Of a stretch of DNA of 12,138 bases, positions 1-6,215 are shown piece after piece; within the stretch, counting starts at the first letter, position 1; each line of letters starts with the position of its first letter. The notes beneath the pieces were generated by a model. That model was not told where the DNA came from. It made no database searches and was given only the letters and a program-made list of their open reading frames with translations. The DNA is taken from positions 1-12,138 of the forward strand of contig JAJOKL010000113.1 of the NCBI GenBank assembly GCA_021129895.1, in the 5' to 3' direction. A program made the translations under genes and the position numbers. This DNA is from Candidatus Bipolaricaulota bacterium. Lineage in GTDB: Bacteria; Bipolaricaulota; Bipolaricaulia; Bipolaricaulales; Bipolaricaulaceae.

Positions 1-66
1 CCCATAGGGAGGGCATTTTCAGCCCCGCACCCCCGCTCAACTGTAGAAGATGGGCCAAAAGGAGGG

Positions 67-1190
67 TTAGCGCTCGATTGGGAGCCACTGGCGCTCCTCC
101 GCGGCCCGGGCTGCCGCCTCCAGCACCGCCTGGGCCGCCACCCCGTCCCGGAAACTGGGCTCTGGGGGCCTTCCCTCCCCGAGGGCGGCTAGGAGCTCAT
201 AGACCGCGTGCACGAACGAGTGCTCGTACCCCAACCCATGTCCCGGGGGCCACCAGTTCCCCGTCCAGGGGTGCTCGGGCTCGGTGACCACGATCCTGCG
301 AAAGCCCCGCACCCGGGGCGGGTCATCCAAGGAGTAAAACTCGAGGACATTGGGATCCTCGGCGTTCCAGCGGATGCTGCCCCGGGCCCCGTTCACCTCC
401 AAATGCATAAAATTCTTGCGGCCGGCCGCCACCCGCGTGGTCTCGAACACCCCGGTGGCCCCACTCGCGAACCTGGCCAGGAAGGCGGCGGCATCGTCCA
501 CGGTCACCTCTCCCATGCCGGATCCGTCCGGAAGGGGCCTCTCTTTTATGAAGGTGGTGAGCATCCCTGCCACCTCGGCGATCTCCCCCACCAGGTAGCG
601 AGCCAGGTCCACGATGTGCACCGCCGTGTCCCCCAGGGCCCCGGACCCGGCGAGCTCCTTTCTCATCCGCCAACTCAACGGGAGCCCCGGATCAAGGCCC
701 CAGTCCTGCAGGTACAGGGCGTGGAACTGCCTGATCTCCCCCAACGCCCCGTCCCGGATCAGCTCCCTGGCCAAGCGGATGGCCGGGAAGAACCGGTAGT
801 TGAAGCACATCATGTGCGGTACCCCGGCCTCCTCCACCGCCCGCAGCATCCCCTTGGCCTCGGCAAGGTCCCGGGCCAGGGGCTTCTCGCAGAAGGCCGC
901 CTTGCCTGCCCGGGCCGCCGCCTCGACGATCTCGGCGTGCAGGTGGTTGGGACCACATATGTCCACCAGCTCGACGTCGGCCCGCGCTATCGCCTCGCGC
1001 CAGTCGGTGGTAGCGTGGTCGAAGCCAAATCGGCGGGCGAACTCGGAAAGCCGCTTTTCATCCCGGCCACTCGCTACCACCAGGTGTGGCAGAACCGGCG
1101 GGAGAAGAACGCCCGCACCTACCGCCAGGCGTTGGCATGGGCTCGCCCCATGAACCTGGTCCCGATCACCGCCACCCCGATTTCCCTCAT
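67..1190 (-). pseudogene. Gfo/Idh/MocA-family NAD(P)-dependent oxidoreductase, disrupted near the N-terminus
   Basis: Enzymes of this family oxidise or reduce sugars, inositols and related polyols with NAD(P). The natural start is the ATG at 1188-1190, with AGGGGG (1196-1201) five bases upstream. It opens with MREIGVAVIG, then TRFMGRAHANAW, which is the nucleotide-binding turn of the subfamily whose members read G-x-K/R-F-M-G-x-A-H. An in-frame TAG at 1119-1121 follows, where relatives usually have Gln (CAG to TAG would do it). The frame must then shift close to 1080 to continue into VVASGRDEKRLSEFARRFG. From there 336 residues stay open to the TAA at 67-69, including the EKP motif (about residues 65-67 counted from the GTG at 1080) and GDTAVHIVDLARYL. 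The GTG at 1080 has no ribosome binding site and would delete the Rossmann motif, so it is not a convincing alternative start. Two lesions within about 45 bases suggest a pseudogene; assembly error is the alternative. Confidence 0.8.
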
Positions 1191-1195
1191 CACCA

Positions 1196-1201
1196 CCCCC
1201 T
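1196..1201 (-). promoter_or_regulatory. Ribosome binding site of the broken dehydrogenase
   Basis: AGGGGG on the minus strand lies five bases before the ATG at 1188-1190. It supports that ATG as the original start rather than the GTG at 1080, and so supports the reading that the gene has been disrupted. Confidence 0.55.
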
Positions 1202-1208
1202 GCTGATC

Positions 1209-1271
1209 AAACCACAGAGTTCACACGCGGTTTCCACGATCTTCACCGTGTCCCCTGTGTCCCCGGTGGTT
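1209..1271. repeat. Imperfect inverted repeat with ACCACAGAG/ACACAGGGGACAC arms between fabF and the broken dehydrogenase
   Basis: The left arm begins AACCACAGAGTTCACAC (from 1209). The reverse complement of the right arm begins AACCACCGGGGACACAGG (back from 1271). The outer six bases match exactly; inside, about 8 of the next 15 match, so the dyad is eroded. The ACAGAG/ACACAG wording resembles intergenic repeats that I recall from many unrelated bacterial genomes. It ends 7 bases before the fabF stop and could act as a processed RNA structure or weak terminator. It has no U-run. Confidence 0.45.
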
Positions 1272-1278
1272 AGGGCGC

Positions 1279-2502
1279 CTAAATCGCCCGAAACACCAGG
1301 CAGGCGTTCTGGCCGCCGAACCCGAACGAGTTGGACAGGGCCGTCCGCACCCGGGCCGGCCGCACTCGGGGAACGTAATCCAGATCACATTCGGGGTCGC
1401 GGTTCCGCCAGGTGACCGTGGCCGGAAGCAGCCCCTCCACCAGGGCGAACAGGGCCGCTCCCGCCTCCACCGCCCCCGCCGCGCCCAGCAGGTGACCGAT
1501 CTGGGACTTGGTGGAGCTCACCGGCACCTCACGGGCGCGGGCACCCAGCAGGGCCTTGATGGCCGCCGTCTCCGCCCGGTCATTCAGCGGGGTGGAGGTG
1601 CCGTGGGCGTTGATGTAGTCGATCTCCTCCGGGGAAAGTCCGGCCGAGAGGAGCGCCCCCTCCATGGCCTGCCTGGCCCCCTCCCCGTCCTCCGGGGGGG
1701 CGGTGATGTGGAAGGCATCGGAGGACTGGCCGAAGCCCACGAGTTCTGCCAGTGGCTCGGCCCCCCGGGCACGGGCATGTTCCTCGGACTCCAAGAGCAA
1801 CATCCCCGCCCCCTCCCCGATCACGAACCCATCGCGCTGGGCGTCGAACGGGCGGGAGGCGGTCTTGGGGTCGGGGTTCCTGGACAAGGCTCCCATGCGG
1901 TCGAAGGCCGCGAACACGAGCGGAATCAGCACCGACTCCGCCCCCCCGGCGAGCGCCCAGTCCACCAGCCCGGCTTTCACCCACCCCCAGACGATCCCAA
2001 TGGCGTGAGCACTCGCGGCACAGGCGGTCACTACCCCCACGCTGGGCCCCTTGATCCTCAGCTCGATGGACACCTCCGCCGCCGGGGCATTGGGCATCAT
2101 GATGGGAGCCAGGAACGGGGATACCCGCTCCGCCCCCCGCTGGAGGAGCACCAGGTGGTTGTCTACCAATGCCTCCATGGCCCCGATCCCGGTGCCCACC
2201 GCCACCCCGCCCCGGTTCGTGTCCCCGGGGGAGAACCGGGCGTCCTCCCAGGCCAACCGGGCGGCGGCCACCGCCATCTGGGTAGCCCGGCCCATACGGC
2301 GGGCCCGCTTGGGGGGGATCAGGGCCAGGGGATCGAACCCATCCGCCACCCCGGCCACCTTGGACTTGATCCCGGAAAGGTCAACGTCGTCATCCACTCT
2401 GCGGATGGCCACCCGGGCCTCCTTGAGGCCCTGGAAGAACGCGTCCCTCCCCACCCCCAATGGACATACCACCCCCAGCCCGGTGACCAGGACCCTAGCC
2501 AA
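1279..2502 (-). CDS. fabF: Beta-ketoacyl-[acyl-carrier-protein] synthase II (FabF/KAS II)
   Basis: FabF condenses malonyl-ACP with acyl-ACP in each elongation round of type II fatty acid synthesis in the cytoplasm. The 407 residues match the usual length of about 410. All catalytic elements are visible: nucleophile C161 in TACAASAHAIG, H300 in NAHGTSTPLND, K332 and H337 in TKSQIGHLLGAAGA, and the glycine-rich C-terminal SNSFGFGGQNACLVF (390-404). The N-terminus MARVLVTGLGVVCPLG fits the thiolase fold. Translation starts at TTG (2500-2502), chosen because GAGGTGA lies six bases upstream and the family N-terminus begins there. The start overlaps the end of the preceding epsilon-domain gene by 8 nt, so translation is probably coupled. 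It is the last gene of the six-gene cluster. No ACP, fabD, fabG or fabH gene is in the window, so it is separated from the rest of the pathway. FabB is less likely given the KAS II-like sequence. Confidence 0.95.
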   Translation of the reverse strand: MARVLVTGLGVVCPLGVGRDAFFQGLKEARVAIRRVDDDVDLSGIKSKVAGVADGFDPLALIPPKRARRMGRATQMAVAAARLAWEDARFSPGDTNRGGVAVGTGIGAMEALVDNHLVLLQRGAERVSPFLAPIMMPNAPAAEVSIELRIKGPSVGVVTACAASAHAIGIVWGWVKAGLVDWALAGGAESVLIPLVFAAFDRMGALSRNPDPKTASRPFDAQRDGFVIGEGAGMLLLESEEHARARGAEPLAELVGFGQSSDAFHITAPPEDGEGARQAMEGALLSAGLSPEEIDYINAHGTSTPLNDRAETAAIKALLGARAREVPVSSTKSQIGHLLGAAGAVEAGAALFALVEGLLPATVTWRNRDPECDLDYVPRVRPARVRTALSNSFGFGGQNACLVFRAI

Positions 2503-2746
2503 TCTCGCTCACCTCGTCGGCCAACACCACCACCCCGTCCCGGCGCACCTGGACCACGCCCGCCTTGACCCGGAACGTCCGCTCCCCAGCCCCAGTCACG
2601 ATCCTGAGGGGGGCGTCCTCCAGGGCGAAGGCGGCCGGGGCATGCCCGGGCAGGATCCCGAACCACCCCTCTACCCCCCGGGCATACAGGGCGTCCGCTT
2701 CCCCCGAGAACAGCTCACGTTCAGCCGCAATCAACCTCACGTTCAT
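2495..2746 (-). CDS. atpC: F1-type ATP synthase epsilon subunit, N-terminal beta-sandwich domain only (orphan)
   Basis: The 83 residues begin MNVRLIAAERELFSGEADAL and contain GWFGILPGHAPAAFAL (27-42), the signature of the beta-sandwich domain of the F1 epsilon (AtpC) subunit. In F1Fo complexes that domain binds gamma and the c-ring. Typical epsilon subunits are about 130-140 residues because a C-terminal helical hairpin, which inhibits ATPase activity, follows. Here the protein ends with LADEVSEIG at the TAG at 2495-2497, at the expected end of the beta domain. No helical domain follows in this frame. fabF starts within its last codons. recO ends 36 nt upstream, and no strong ribosome binding site precedes the ATG. 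The other ATP synthase genes are not in the window. It may be the genome's only epsilon subunit, lacking the inhibitory helices, or a paralogue with another role. The domain assignment is firm; the function in a complex is inference. Confidence 0.8.
   Translation of the reverse strand: MNVRLIAAERELFSGEADALYARGVEGWFGILPGHAPAAFALEDAPLRIVTGAGERTFRVKAGVVQVRRDGVVVLADEVSEIG
2509..2515 (-). promoter_or_regulatory. Ribosome binding site that sets the TTG start of fabF
   Basis: GAGGTGA on the minus strand is six bases from the TTG at 2500-2502 and lies inside the last codons of the epsilon-domain gene. It decides the uncommon TTG start and points to translational coupling between the two genes. Confidence 0.65.
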
Positions 2747-2782
2747 GCTGGGAAGAACTATAGCCGCCCATTCGGCTGGCCG

Positions 2783-3475
2783 CTAGCGGGAGAGCTGCGC
2801 TTCCCGAAACTCAAGGAGCAACCCTTCCATTTTTCCGAGAAGAGCTTCGTCCACCTGCAGCCTTCCCAGGGCGGGAAATGGCAGTCGGGCCAACCCCTGC
2901 AAGGTGCGGACGAGTTTGGGGGAGAGGGGCTCCCCCTCCCCGCCGCAGGCCCGGCACAAAAAACCTCCCTCCTGGGGAGACCAGGTGAGCCCCTCCTCCC
3001 CACCGCAGCGCAGACACCCCTCAAGGTGGGGGGCGTGGCCGCTGAGGGAGAGGAGCCGCAATTCGTAGCCCAGCTTCAGCGGCCCCGGGAGCGCACCCCT
3101 GTCCAAGGATTCCAGGAAGGCCAGGGTGAGCCGGAACGGGCCAGGGTCGGGCTGGCCTTTGGGCACCAATCGCATCGCCCAGGCCAGCCCCGCCAGCGCC
3201 GTCTCCAGGCGCGGCAGCTCCCCTTTAATGCAGGGGAAAGCTTGGCGCAGGTCCACATCCTTGAGGAGCGCCAGCCCCCGACGCCGGTAGTAGATGACCT
3301 CCACCAGGTTGGAGACGTCCAGGGCGGCGCCGCTTTGCCGTTCCAGCCGTCGTGCCCCTTTGGCAAGCACATCCAGCCGCCCCTGGGTGGAGGTGAGGAG
3401 CACGGCGATGCGATCCGTCTCCGCATGGTTTTGGGTGCGGAGTACGATCCCGACGGCGCGGGAGAGCTGGGCCAC
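2783..3475 (-). CDS. recO: DNA repair protein RecO
   Basis: RecO works with RecR (and RecF) to load RecA onto SSB-coated single-stranded DNA during gap repair, and it anneals complementary strands. The 230 residues are near the usual length of about 240. The N-terminal OB-fold reads SRAVGIVLRTQNHAETDRIAVLLT and GRLDVLAKGARR (about residues 5-43), both typical of the family. A four-cysteine zinc site sits at C154, C157, C174 and C177 (CLRC and CRAC), as in RecO proteins of the Deinococcus and Gram-positive type. The start is GTG (3473-3475), one base after the deoC stop, with GGAG four bases upstream overlapping the deoC end. It lies in the tight cluster between deoC and the epsilon-domain gene. 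The zinc site and N-terminal pattern make the call secure. recR and recF are not in the window. Confidence 0.93.
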   Translation of the reverse strand: MAQLSRAVGIVLRTQNHAETDRIAVLLTSTQGRLDVLAKGARRLERQSGAALDVSNLVEVIYYRRRGLALLKDVDLRQAFPCIKGELPRLETALAGLAWAMRLVPKGQPDPGPFRLTLAFLESLDRGALPGPLKLGYELRLLSLSGHAPHLEGCLRCGGEEGLTWSPQEGGFLCRACGGEGEPLSPKLVRTLQGLARLPFPALGRLQVDEALLGKMEGLLLEFREAQLSR

Positions 3476-3476
3476 G

Positions 3477-4148
3477 TTACTCCGGCGCCCCCTCGATGAT
3501 CTGGACGCCCTTGGAGGCGCCGATGCGGTTGGCGCCGGCCTGGATCATGGTGAGGGCGGTCTGGTAGTCTCGGATGCCCCCGGCGGCCTTCACCCCTAGG
3601 GAATCCCCCACCACCCGCCGCAGCAGGGCCACGTCCTCCGGGGTAGCTCCCCCCGGGCCGAAACCGGTGGAGGTCTTGACGAAGTCCGCCCCGGCCGCCT
3701 TGGCCGAGATGCCCCCCGCCTCCTTTTGCTCATCGGACAGCAGGGCGCACTCCAGGATCACCTTGAGCACGATGGGCCGCGGGGCCTTGTCGATGGCCTC
3801 CCGCACCGCCCGGATGTCGGAGAGCACGTACTGGTAGTCCCCCGCCCGCAAGGCGGCCACGTTGACCACCATGTCCACCTCGTCCGCTCCGTCGTCTACA
3901 GCGGCTTTGGCTTCGAACGCCTTCACCTCAGGGAGATGCTGGCCGTGGGGGAAGGCCACCACCGTGCAAACCTTGACCCCGGAGTCCCGCAGAAGCTTCT
4001 TGGCCAAGGCGACATAGGTGGGGGGGATGCACACCGCCACGAACCCATGTCGTTTTGCCTCCTCACACACCCGCTCCACGTCAGCCCGGTCGGTGGCCGG
4101 TCCCAAGACCGTATGGTCGATCAGCTTCGCCAGCTCCGCCTTGCGCAT
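3477..4148 (-). CDS. deoC: Deoxyribose-phosphate aldolase (DERA)
   Basis: DeoC cleaves 2-deoxy-D-ribose 5-phosphate to glyceraldehyde 3-phosphate and acetaldehyde through a Schiff-base lysine, so that deoxynucleoside sugars can be used for carbon. The 223-residue product has the usual length. K158 in ADFVKTSTGF is the Schiff-base lysine, K187 in GVKAAGGIRD is the second active-site lysine, and D92 in DEVDMVVN completes the triad known from E. coli DeoC (D102, K167, K201). The frame stays open to 4508, but the ATG at 4146-4148 is the start. It has AGGAGG five bases upstream, and the family sequence begins at MRKAELAKLIDHT. The racemase stop is 14 bases upstream; recO begins one base after the deoC stop. 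No other deo genes (deoA, deoB, deoD) are seen, so it may serve general salvage. Confidence 0.95.
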   Translation of the reverse strand: MRKAELAKLIDHTVLGPATDRADVERVCEEAKRHGFVAVCIPPTYVALAKKLLRDSGVKVCTVVAFPHGQHLPEVKAFEAKAAVDDGADEVDMVVNVAALRAGDYQYVLSDIRAVREAIDKAPRPIVLKVILECALLSDEQKEAGGISAKAAGADFVKTSTGFGPGGATPEDVALLRRVVGDSLGVKAAGGIRDYQTALTMIQAGANRIGASKGVQIIEGAPE

Positions 4149-4153
4149 CCTCT

Positions 4154-4159
4154 CCTCCT
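4154..4159 (-). promoter_or_regulatory. Ribosome binding site of deoC
   Basis: AGGAGG on the minus strand is five bases before the ATG at 4146-4148, in the short gap after the racemase stop. It rules out the much longer upstream reading frame as part of deoC. Confidence 0.7.
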
Positions 4160-4162
4160 TCC

Positions 4163-5275
4163 TCACAGCTCGGTGGCCCAGGCGGCCCTCTCCCAGCGCA
4201 GCAGTCGCTCCGGCACCACCTCCACCCCCAGGCCGGGCCCATGAGGTACCCGGATCGTCCCGCGGGCGGTCAGCTCGAACCGGGGCTCGGCGATGTCCTC
4301 CCGATAGTAACGGGTGGTAGCTGAGATGTCGTGGGGGAGGGTGAACCCCGGCAGGGAGGCGAGGGCTGCATTGAGCGCCCGGCCGATGCCGGTCTCCAAC
4401 ATCCCCCCGCACCACAGGGGCACCCCCCGCTCCTGGGCCAGGCCATGGATCTCCAGGGCGGCGGTGAGGCCCCCCACCCGCCCCTGCTTCACGTTGATGA
4501 TCCGGCACGCCGCCAGTTCCAACGCCTCCCAGGCCCGATGGGGGGAGCTGATGGACTCGTCCAGGCAGATGGGGGTGGAGAGCTCCCCCGCCAGCCGGGC
4601 ATGCCCCACCAGGTCCTCATACCACAGGGGCTGCTCGATCATCATGAGTTCAAAACGGTCGAACTCCCTTAGGTGATGGGCGTCGTCCAGGGTGTAGGCG
4701 GAATTTGCGTCCACCGACAGCGGGAGGTCGGGGAACCGCTCCCGTACTGCGTGCAAGACCTCCACGTCCCAACCGGGTTTGACCTTGAGCTTTATCCGCT
4801 GGTAGCCCTGCTCCACGAACTCCTGAACCCGGGAGAGCAGGGTGGACAGGTCGGGTTGGATGCCGATGCTGACCCCGGCCGGCACCTCGTCCCGCACCCC
4901 GCCCAGGAGCTCCCGCAGGGACCTACCCTCCAGGCGCCCGTAGAGATCCCACAGGGCGGCCTCCAGGGCGGCCTTGGCCATGGGATGGCCCCGCACCCGC
5001 GCCAGGAGCCGGGGGAGCTCCCGGGGATGGGAGAACCTCTGCCCCTTGATGATCGGGACAAACACCTCCCGGATGACCCACCAGGCGGTGTCCACCGTCT
5101 CGTAGGAGTACCAGGGGCCGCTGCCGGCCACGCACTCCCCCCAGCCGGTGATCCCCTCCGCCTCCAGGGCCACCAGGAGGGCCCGCCTGACCCGCTCCTC
5201 CCCGAAGCTGGTCCGGAACGGGTGTACCAGCGGCAGCTCCACCACATGGAGGGAGAGGCGTTCTGGTCTGATCAC
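4163..5275 (-). CDS. menC: N-acyl (N-succinyl) amino acid racemase / o-succinylbenzoate synthase, enolase superfamily
   Basis: Members of this muconate-lactonising subgroup dehydrate SHCHC to o-succinylbenzoate in menaquinone synthesis, racemise N-succinyl amino acids, or do both. The 370 residues match the family. A capping domain (1-125) is followed by a barrel with the KxK motif at K162/K164 (IKLKVKPGWD), metal ligands D189 (SVDAN), E214 (IEQPL) and D239 (CLDES), and the opposite general base K263 (NVKQGRVGG). These positions nearly coincide with those I recall for the Amycolatopsis enzyme. The GTG start (5273-5275) overlaps the GNAT stop by four bases (GTGA). That linkage to a COG3375-type acyltransferase favours a racemase role in D- to L-amino-acid conversion over menaquinone synthesis; no other men gene is present. 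Substrate specificity cannot be read from the sequence. The symbol menC is the usual family label, not proof of a menaquinone role. Confidence 0.9.
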   Translation of the reverse strand: MIRPERLSLHVVELPLVHPFRTSFGEERVRRALLVALEAEGITGWGECVAGSGPWYSYETVDTAWWVIREVFVPIIKGQRFSHPRELPRLLARVRGHPMAKAALEAALWDLYGRLEGRSLRELLGGVRDEVPAGVSIGIQPDLSTLLSRVQEFVEQGYQRIKLKVKPGWDVEVLHAVRERFPDLPLSVDANSAYTLDDAHHLREFDRFELMMIEQPLWYEDLVGHARLAGELSTPICLDESISSPHRAWEALELAACRIINVKQGRVGGLTAALEIHGLAQERGVPLWCGGMLETGIGRALNAALASLPGFTLPHDISATTRYYREDIAEPRFELTARGTIRVPHGPGLGVEVVPERLLRWERAAWATEL

Positions 5276-6141
5276 GGGCGGGAGAGCACCTCCGCAAGCT
5301 CCGCCCGCTCCAGCACCAGAAAACTCCGATCCCCCTGGTGCAAGAGCCCCGTCACCAGGTACCCGTCCTCGAGGTACAAGGTCAAAGCCTTGCGGGACTC
5401 CATCCGCCAGACGCGGGCCAGCTCAAGGTCCTCCCTCTTCACGGTCTGGAGGTCGGCCGGGATCTCATACAGGAGGATAGGGGCCGCGAGGTCGGCCCGG
5501 AAGCTCACCGGGGCCCGCAGTCCAGACGGGAGCCGGCGGGTGGCGTTGATGGCCTCCGCCTTGCCCAATGAGAGGTCCGGCTTTTCCCCCGCCAGCCTGG
5601 CCTTCACCCGGGGTGACGACAGGTGCCACTCGCACAGGAACCGATCGGTGGCCAGTCCCCGGTTGCGGGCATCCCTGAACTCCCCGTAGTACTCGGGCAT
5701 GTACCGCGTGACCACCGCCCCCAGCTTGTTCAGGTTGAAGTGGGCGTTGCGGGACTCCAGGGGATCGAAGGTCCAGGTGACCAGGTCGATCCCCTGTGAG
5801 AGGACGTGCTTGCGTTGGGCGCACTTGAGGGCGTAGCCCACACCCTTTCCTTGCCAGCCCTCGCGTACCGCCGCCATCAGGGACTGGTGGCGCAGCCGCT
5901 TCCCCACCTCCCACCAACCGAGCAGGGACAGCACGAACCCGACCATCTCCCGGCCGGGGCCGATGCCGTCGTAGGCCGCTAGCAACAGCCCTCCGCCCTC
6001 CACGATGGTATGGAGGGCGTGATCGGGGACCACGGCGATGTCGTCGAACCCCCAGATGGCCCGCTGCAGGGCCTCGCACTCCCGATAGCCCCGGTGGTTG
6101 TGTACCGGCTCGATCGTGATACCCTCTTTTGTCTTCTCCAT
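5272..6141 (-). CDS. GNAT-family N-acyltransferase of the type linked to N-succinylamino acid racemase (COG3375-like)
   Basis: The 289-residue protein carries LQRAIWGFDDIAVVPDH (25-41), a GNAT acyl-CoA binding motif A around residues 89-106 (AVREGWQGKGVGYALK, with Q97, G100 and G102), and WTFDPLESRNAHFNLNKLG (123-141). These features define the predicted acetyltransferase group that neighbours NSAR/OSBS genes. In Geobacillus kaustophilus such a protein succinylates D-amino acids, its product is racemised by the enolase-superfamily partner, and an M20 hydrolase releases the L-amino acid. Here the gene ends in GTGA overlapping the racemase start, which supports the same pairing. It starts at ATG (6139-6141), with AGAGG four bases upstream and GGAGG further up. 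The C-terminal third (about 190-289) is a second, less conserved region common in this group. Succinyl versus acetyl donor is inferred from context only. No M20 peptidase gene is in the window. Confidence 0.82.
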   Translation of the reverse strand: MEKTKEGITIEPVHNHRGYRECEALQRAIWGFDDIAVVPDHALHTIVEGGGLLLAAYDGIGPGREMVGFVLSLLGWWEVGKRLRHQSLMAAVREGWQGKGVGYALKCAQRKHVLSQGIDLVTWTFDPLESRNAHFNLNKLGAVVTRYMPEYYGEFRDARNRGLATDRFLCEWHLSSPRVKARLAGEKPDLSLGKAEAINATRRLPSGLRAPVSFRADLAAPILLYEIPADLQTVKREDLELARVWRMESRKALTLYLEDGYLVTGLLHQGDRSFLVLERAELAEVLSRP

Positions 6142-6163
6142 CTAACCTCTCCCTCCTTCCGAG

Positions 6164-6201
6164 GCTTCGCCTGGAAGGTGAAGGGGCCCTACTGGCGAAG
6201 C
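6164..6201. promoter_or_regulatory. Perfect 8-bp inverted repeat upstream of the GNAT gene
   Basis: GCTTCGCC (6164-6171) and GGCGAAGC (6194-6201) are exact reverse complements around a 22-base loop, in the 74-nt gap between the diguanylate cyclase stop and the GNAT start. There is no U-run after the stem in the direction of transcription. A protein-binding operator or an RNA stem that attenuates entry into the six-gene cluster is more likely than an intrinsic terminator. Confidence 0.4.
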
Positions 6202-6215
6202 GTCATTTCTCAACC

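Noticed and set aside
1..66. A possible next minus-strand gene beginning at the ATG at 14-16
   Set aside because: Only five codons are inside the window and no clear ribosome binding site precedes it, so it cannot be supported.
67..1080. Intact 337-residue dehydrogenase from the GTG at 1080
   Set aside because: It would lack the nucleotide-binding glycine motif, which is present just upstream in another frame, and no ribosome binding site precedes the GTG.
208..1206. Plus-strand open frame of 332 codons opposite the dehydrogenase
   Set aside because: Proline/glycine/histidine-rich shadow of a recognised gene, as expected from GC-rich coding DNA.
2051..3499. Plus-strand open frame of 482 codons
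   Set aside because: It lies opposite fabF, the epsilon-domain gene and recO, has low-complexity composition and no domain signature.
4149..4508. Upstream extension of the deoC frame
   Set aside because: It lies within the racemase gene, reads as low-complexity sequence, and the strong AGGAGG before 4148 sets the real start.
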